A stretch of 33,105 nt of DNA from CAYTOF01 sp964439435 (lineage in GTDB: Bacteria; Bacillota; Clostridia; Oscillospirales; QAMX01): the NCBI GenBank assembly GCA_964439435.1, contig CAYTOF010000017.1:1-33105 (forward strand), in the 5' to 3' direction. Positions within the stretch are counted from its first letter, which is position 1. Every line of letters begins with the position of its first letter. Below, in pieces: positions 31,452 to 33,105 of this stretch. The notes beneath the pieces were generated by a model. The model saw nothing but the letters and a program-made list of their open reading frames with translations. It was not told the origin of the DNA and did no database searches. Position numbers and translations under genes: made by a program.

Positions 31452-32750
31452 CTAATCCTTTTTCAAATATTCATTTTCATTAAACACCGGGAGAATGTAG
31501 CTTTTTTCTTCAAAAGTTTTTCTAATTTTTGATAATCTGCCAGCTGTCAATATATAAGAATATTCCAGTGGTCGAAATGTTGGTATGGCATATCGCGCGA
31601 TAGGTGCAACATATACTGTTGGATCACTTTCGCACGGTACAGTAGACAAAGGCTCATTGTGTTTATAAATACCGGCAACTGCAGATGTAAGCCCCGGCAC
31701 AAACAAACCAACTCCAAACCCATCTCTTTCTTTATTTGTCCAAGCCCACCAACTTTCTGTCGATACAAAACGCGTATTCCTCTGGTGCCAAAAAGGAAGA
31801 TTATCTTGGCTTGTTAATACTCCATCATAATGCCACAATCTATCTAGAGGCTCAATCGCATAAAAAGCTGGCATTTCTTGGCCGTTGTTTGGATGATTAT
31901 ATTTCGAATAATCTGTAAATTTGTTATCCACTCTTATGCATGTGCCATCTAATGAATAGATTACTTCCATATAGGATGCTGTGGGCTTGTTACAGTGTCC
32001 CCAATCTTGTGGTCTGCATTTAGCATAGAGCTTTGGCACATTGTCGTCTTTTAAAAGCTTGAAGTCGACAATTTTACTAGATGAATTTGTTCTATCTCCT
32101 CCCATAACAGGATTATATGGCCAATCAAGTCCCATCATTAAGCCCGTTTCATAAGGCGTTTCTCCTATGCCATAAAATGATTGTTGCACTAGCCTCCCGG
32201 TGTCATGGCAATTAAGCAAGTTAACGTTTTTGCTTATTATTGCCTCTTCGTTTACATAGTTGGCAATTCCCGGCCCAACAACCACCTTATTGTCTTGTTT
32301 TATGGCCGCTACATCATCTGTCAATACTTCAAAATAATCTAAAGCACCTCCATAATTCAAAGATACTCCAATTTTTATAAATTCATTTTTTAGATATATT
32401 CTCTTAGGTATTGGATCGCACATTATGAGCATAATTGAATCTATACCAATGCTCTCTGAACTCTCCATCAGTTTAACAAATTTCAATGCTGCGGGAAAAT
32501 CACCAGTTTTTCCTGCGTATGCCTCATCGATATAACTAGAAAACTCGACTACACCTTTCTCCACGAAGAAGGTTTCTGAAACTTCGACACCATCAGAAAT
32601 GTATTTTAACTCGCCCATTAAAGGTGTCGGAGTATTTAACAAAAGAACATACTTGTTAAACTCAGTTGTACTTTTTTGACCGGTTATAATTATTTCTTGA
32701 TTTTCTTCAACCATAATTCGAGTTACAATGGGTTTAGAAATTTTGATCAT
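31452..32750 (-). CDS. Uncharacterised beta-sandwich, probably sugar-associated protein
   Basis: This 432-residue protein has no signal peptide or membrane segment. I do not know a function. Conserved-looking motifs are DTGRLVQQSFYG (183-194), DWPYNPVMGGD (209-219), RPQDWGHCN (246-254), QEMPAFYAI (291-299) and a Trp-rich STESWWAWT (330-338). Similar motifs occur, as I recall, in uncharacterised secreted proteins near polysaccharide-use genes. The aromatic-rich motifs and neighbouring Gfo/Idh and serine-hydrolase genes suggest carbohydrate binding or processing; this is inference. AAGGAG is about 6 nt before the ATG. It lies 33 nt downstream of a large palindrome. Confidence 0.6.
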   Translation of the reverse strand: MIKISKPIVTRIMVEENQEIIITGQKSTTEFNKYVLLLNTPTPLMGELKYISDGVEVSETFFVEKGVVEFSSYIDEAYAGKTGDFPAALKFVKLMESSESIGIDSIMLIMCDPIPKRIYLKNEFIKIGVSLNYGGALDYFEVLTDDVAAIKQDNKVVVGPGIANYVNEEAIISKNVNLLNCHDTGRLVQQSFYGIGETPYETGLMMGLDWPYNPVMGGDRTNSSSKIVDFKLLKDDNVPKLYAKCRPQDWGHCNKPTASYMEVIYSLDGTCIRVDNKFTDYSKYNHPNNGQEMPAFYAIEPLDRLWHYDGVLTSQDNLPFWHQRNTRFVSTESWWAWTNKERDGFGVGLFVPGLTSAVAGIYKHNEPLSTVPCESDPTVYVAPIARYAIPTFRPLEYSYILTAGRLSKIRKTFEEKSYILPVFNENEYLKKD

Positions 32751-32783
32751 GTAATCTCCTTAGCTGTTCTTAAAATGTGATGG

Positions 32784-32841
32784 AAAAACAACCAGCATAT
32801 AAAGCATGATTGCAATCACGCTTTATATGCTGGTTGTTTTT
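32784..32841. terminator. 58-nt near-perfect palindrome / terminator hairpin
   Basis: The arms 32784-32805 and 32820-32841 are perfectly complementary over 22 bp. After one A/C mismatch the stem continues into the loopless palindrome TGATTGCAATCA (32807-32818). T-runs lie on both sides. It touches the stop codon of the Gfo/Idh gene (minus) and is 33 nt from the start of the next gene. Confidence 0.85.
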
Positions 32842-33105
32842 TATATTTCAGGTATTACAATATTTATTTCATGCCCAAGAGCGGCAGATTTTGCTATGCC
32901 ATCTATTATGACTTGGTTGTATAATATTTCTTTGGAAGGTATCGGAGAGGGCCAATCGTTTAAAATCGCATCAAGAAATGAGCGAATTTTTCTATCAAAC
33001 AAACCGGGACCTTTGCGTTCAATGATTGGAATCTTCGTTTCGCATTGTTTACCGGCAACGTCATGATAGTATGTCATTTGTCCTCCAACAGAGCCATTCC
33101 AGCAA
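32841..33105 (-). CDS. Gfo/Idh/MocA family oxidoreductase, 3' end only
   Basis: About 87 C-terminal residues are present; the frame is open to the right window edge. The visible text WNGSVGGQMTYYHDVAGKQ and FDRKIRSFLDAILNDWPSPIPSKEILYNQVIIDGIAKSA-type ending (a final helix preceded by a Pro-rich turn) is typical of the C-terminal end of NAD(P)-dependent sugar or inositol dehydrogenases. The ATG at 33077 has a GGAGG-like upstream sequence but is internal, because coding similarity continues before it. Substrate cannot be told. Confidence 0.7.
   Translation of the reverse strand, partial: CWNGSVGGQMTYYHDVAGKQCETKIPIIERKGPGLFDRKIRSFLDAILNDWPSPIPSKEILYNQVIIDGIAKSAALGHEINIVIPEI

Noticed and set aside
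33049..33077. An ATG with a GGAGG-like sequence that could start a separate 78-residue gene
   Set aside because: The frame stays open to the window edge and the residues before the ATG fit the Gfo/Idh/MocA C-terminal domain, so it is an internal methionine.
1..33105. CRISPR arrays, tRNA/rRNA genes, insertion sequences or prophage
   Set aside because: No tandem repeat-spacer pattern, cloverleaf-like segment, transposase or phage gene was recognised by eye; tRNAscan, Infernal and IS searches would be decisive.

Overview
The window is AT-rich DNA from a strictly anaerobic Firmicute, most likely class Clostridia. This rests on the gene families: an NAD-linked trimeric-type [FeFe] hydrogenase, a second sensory-type [FeFe] hydrogenase, an FMN-type enoyl-ACP reductase (FabK), a MarR-type fatty-acid regulator, CdaA/CdaR, strong GGAGG ribosome binding sites and several TTG starts. 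I cannot name the species. No rRNA, tRNA, CRISPR array, insertion sequence or phage gene was recognised; almost all of it looks like core chromosome.

Layout. 1-332 is the 3' end of a uroporphyrinogen-decarboxylase-family gene, followed by a structured bidirectional terminator. 463-2580 (minus) is cdaA-cdaR (c-di-AMP synthesis), divergent from metK. 2868-5471 (plus) holds metK, a dCMP-deaminase-like gene and a SpoU/TrmH rRNA/tRNA methyltransferase. 5609-15745 (plus) is a complete type II fatty acid synthesis operon: fabT-fabH-fabK-fabD-fabG-fabF-accB-fabZ-accC-accD-accA plus a DegV (fatty-acid-binding) gene, driven by a consensus promoter with a 17-bp palindromic operator. It lacks acpP. A shared terminator separates it from a convergent minus-strand hydrogenase locus.

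The hydrogenase locus (15877-24310, minus, read right to left) is: DRTGG protein, RsbW-like ATPase, sensory-type [FeFe] hydrogenase with a C-terminal Fe-S domain, second DRTGG protein, PHP phosphoesterase, then hndA, an embedded histidine-kinase-type ATPase, hndB, hndC and hndD. The downstream half encodes the catalytic NAD(H)/ferredoxin-linked hydrogenase. The upstream half looks like a dedicated, poorly understood H2- or redox-sensing module. This is the most interesting part of the window.

24552-26270 (minus) is rpsB-tsf with a structured leader. 26690-29405 (plus) holds a DUF1858 redox-disulfide protein, trmK and rqcH. The right end (29470-33105, minus) has an MBL-fold hydrolase, a class-C beta-lactamase-like serine hydrolase, an uncharacterised sugar-associated beta-sandwich protein, and the 3' end of a Gfo/Idh/MocA oxidoreductase. 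A 58-nt near-perfect palindrome follows that last gene.
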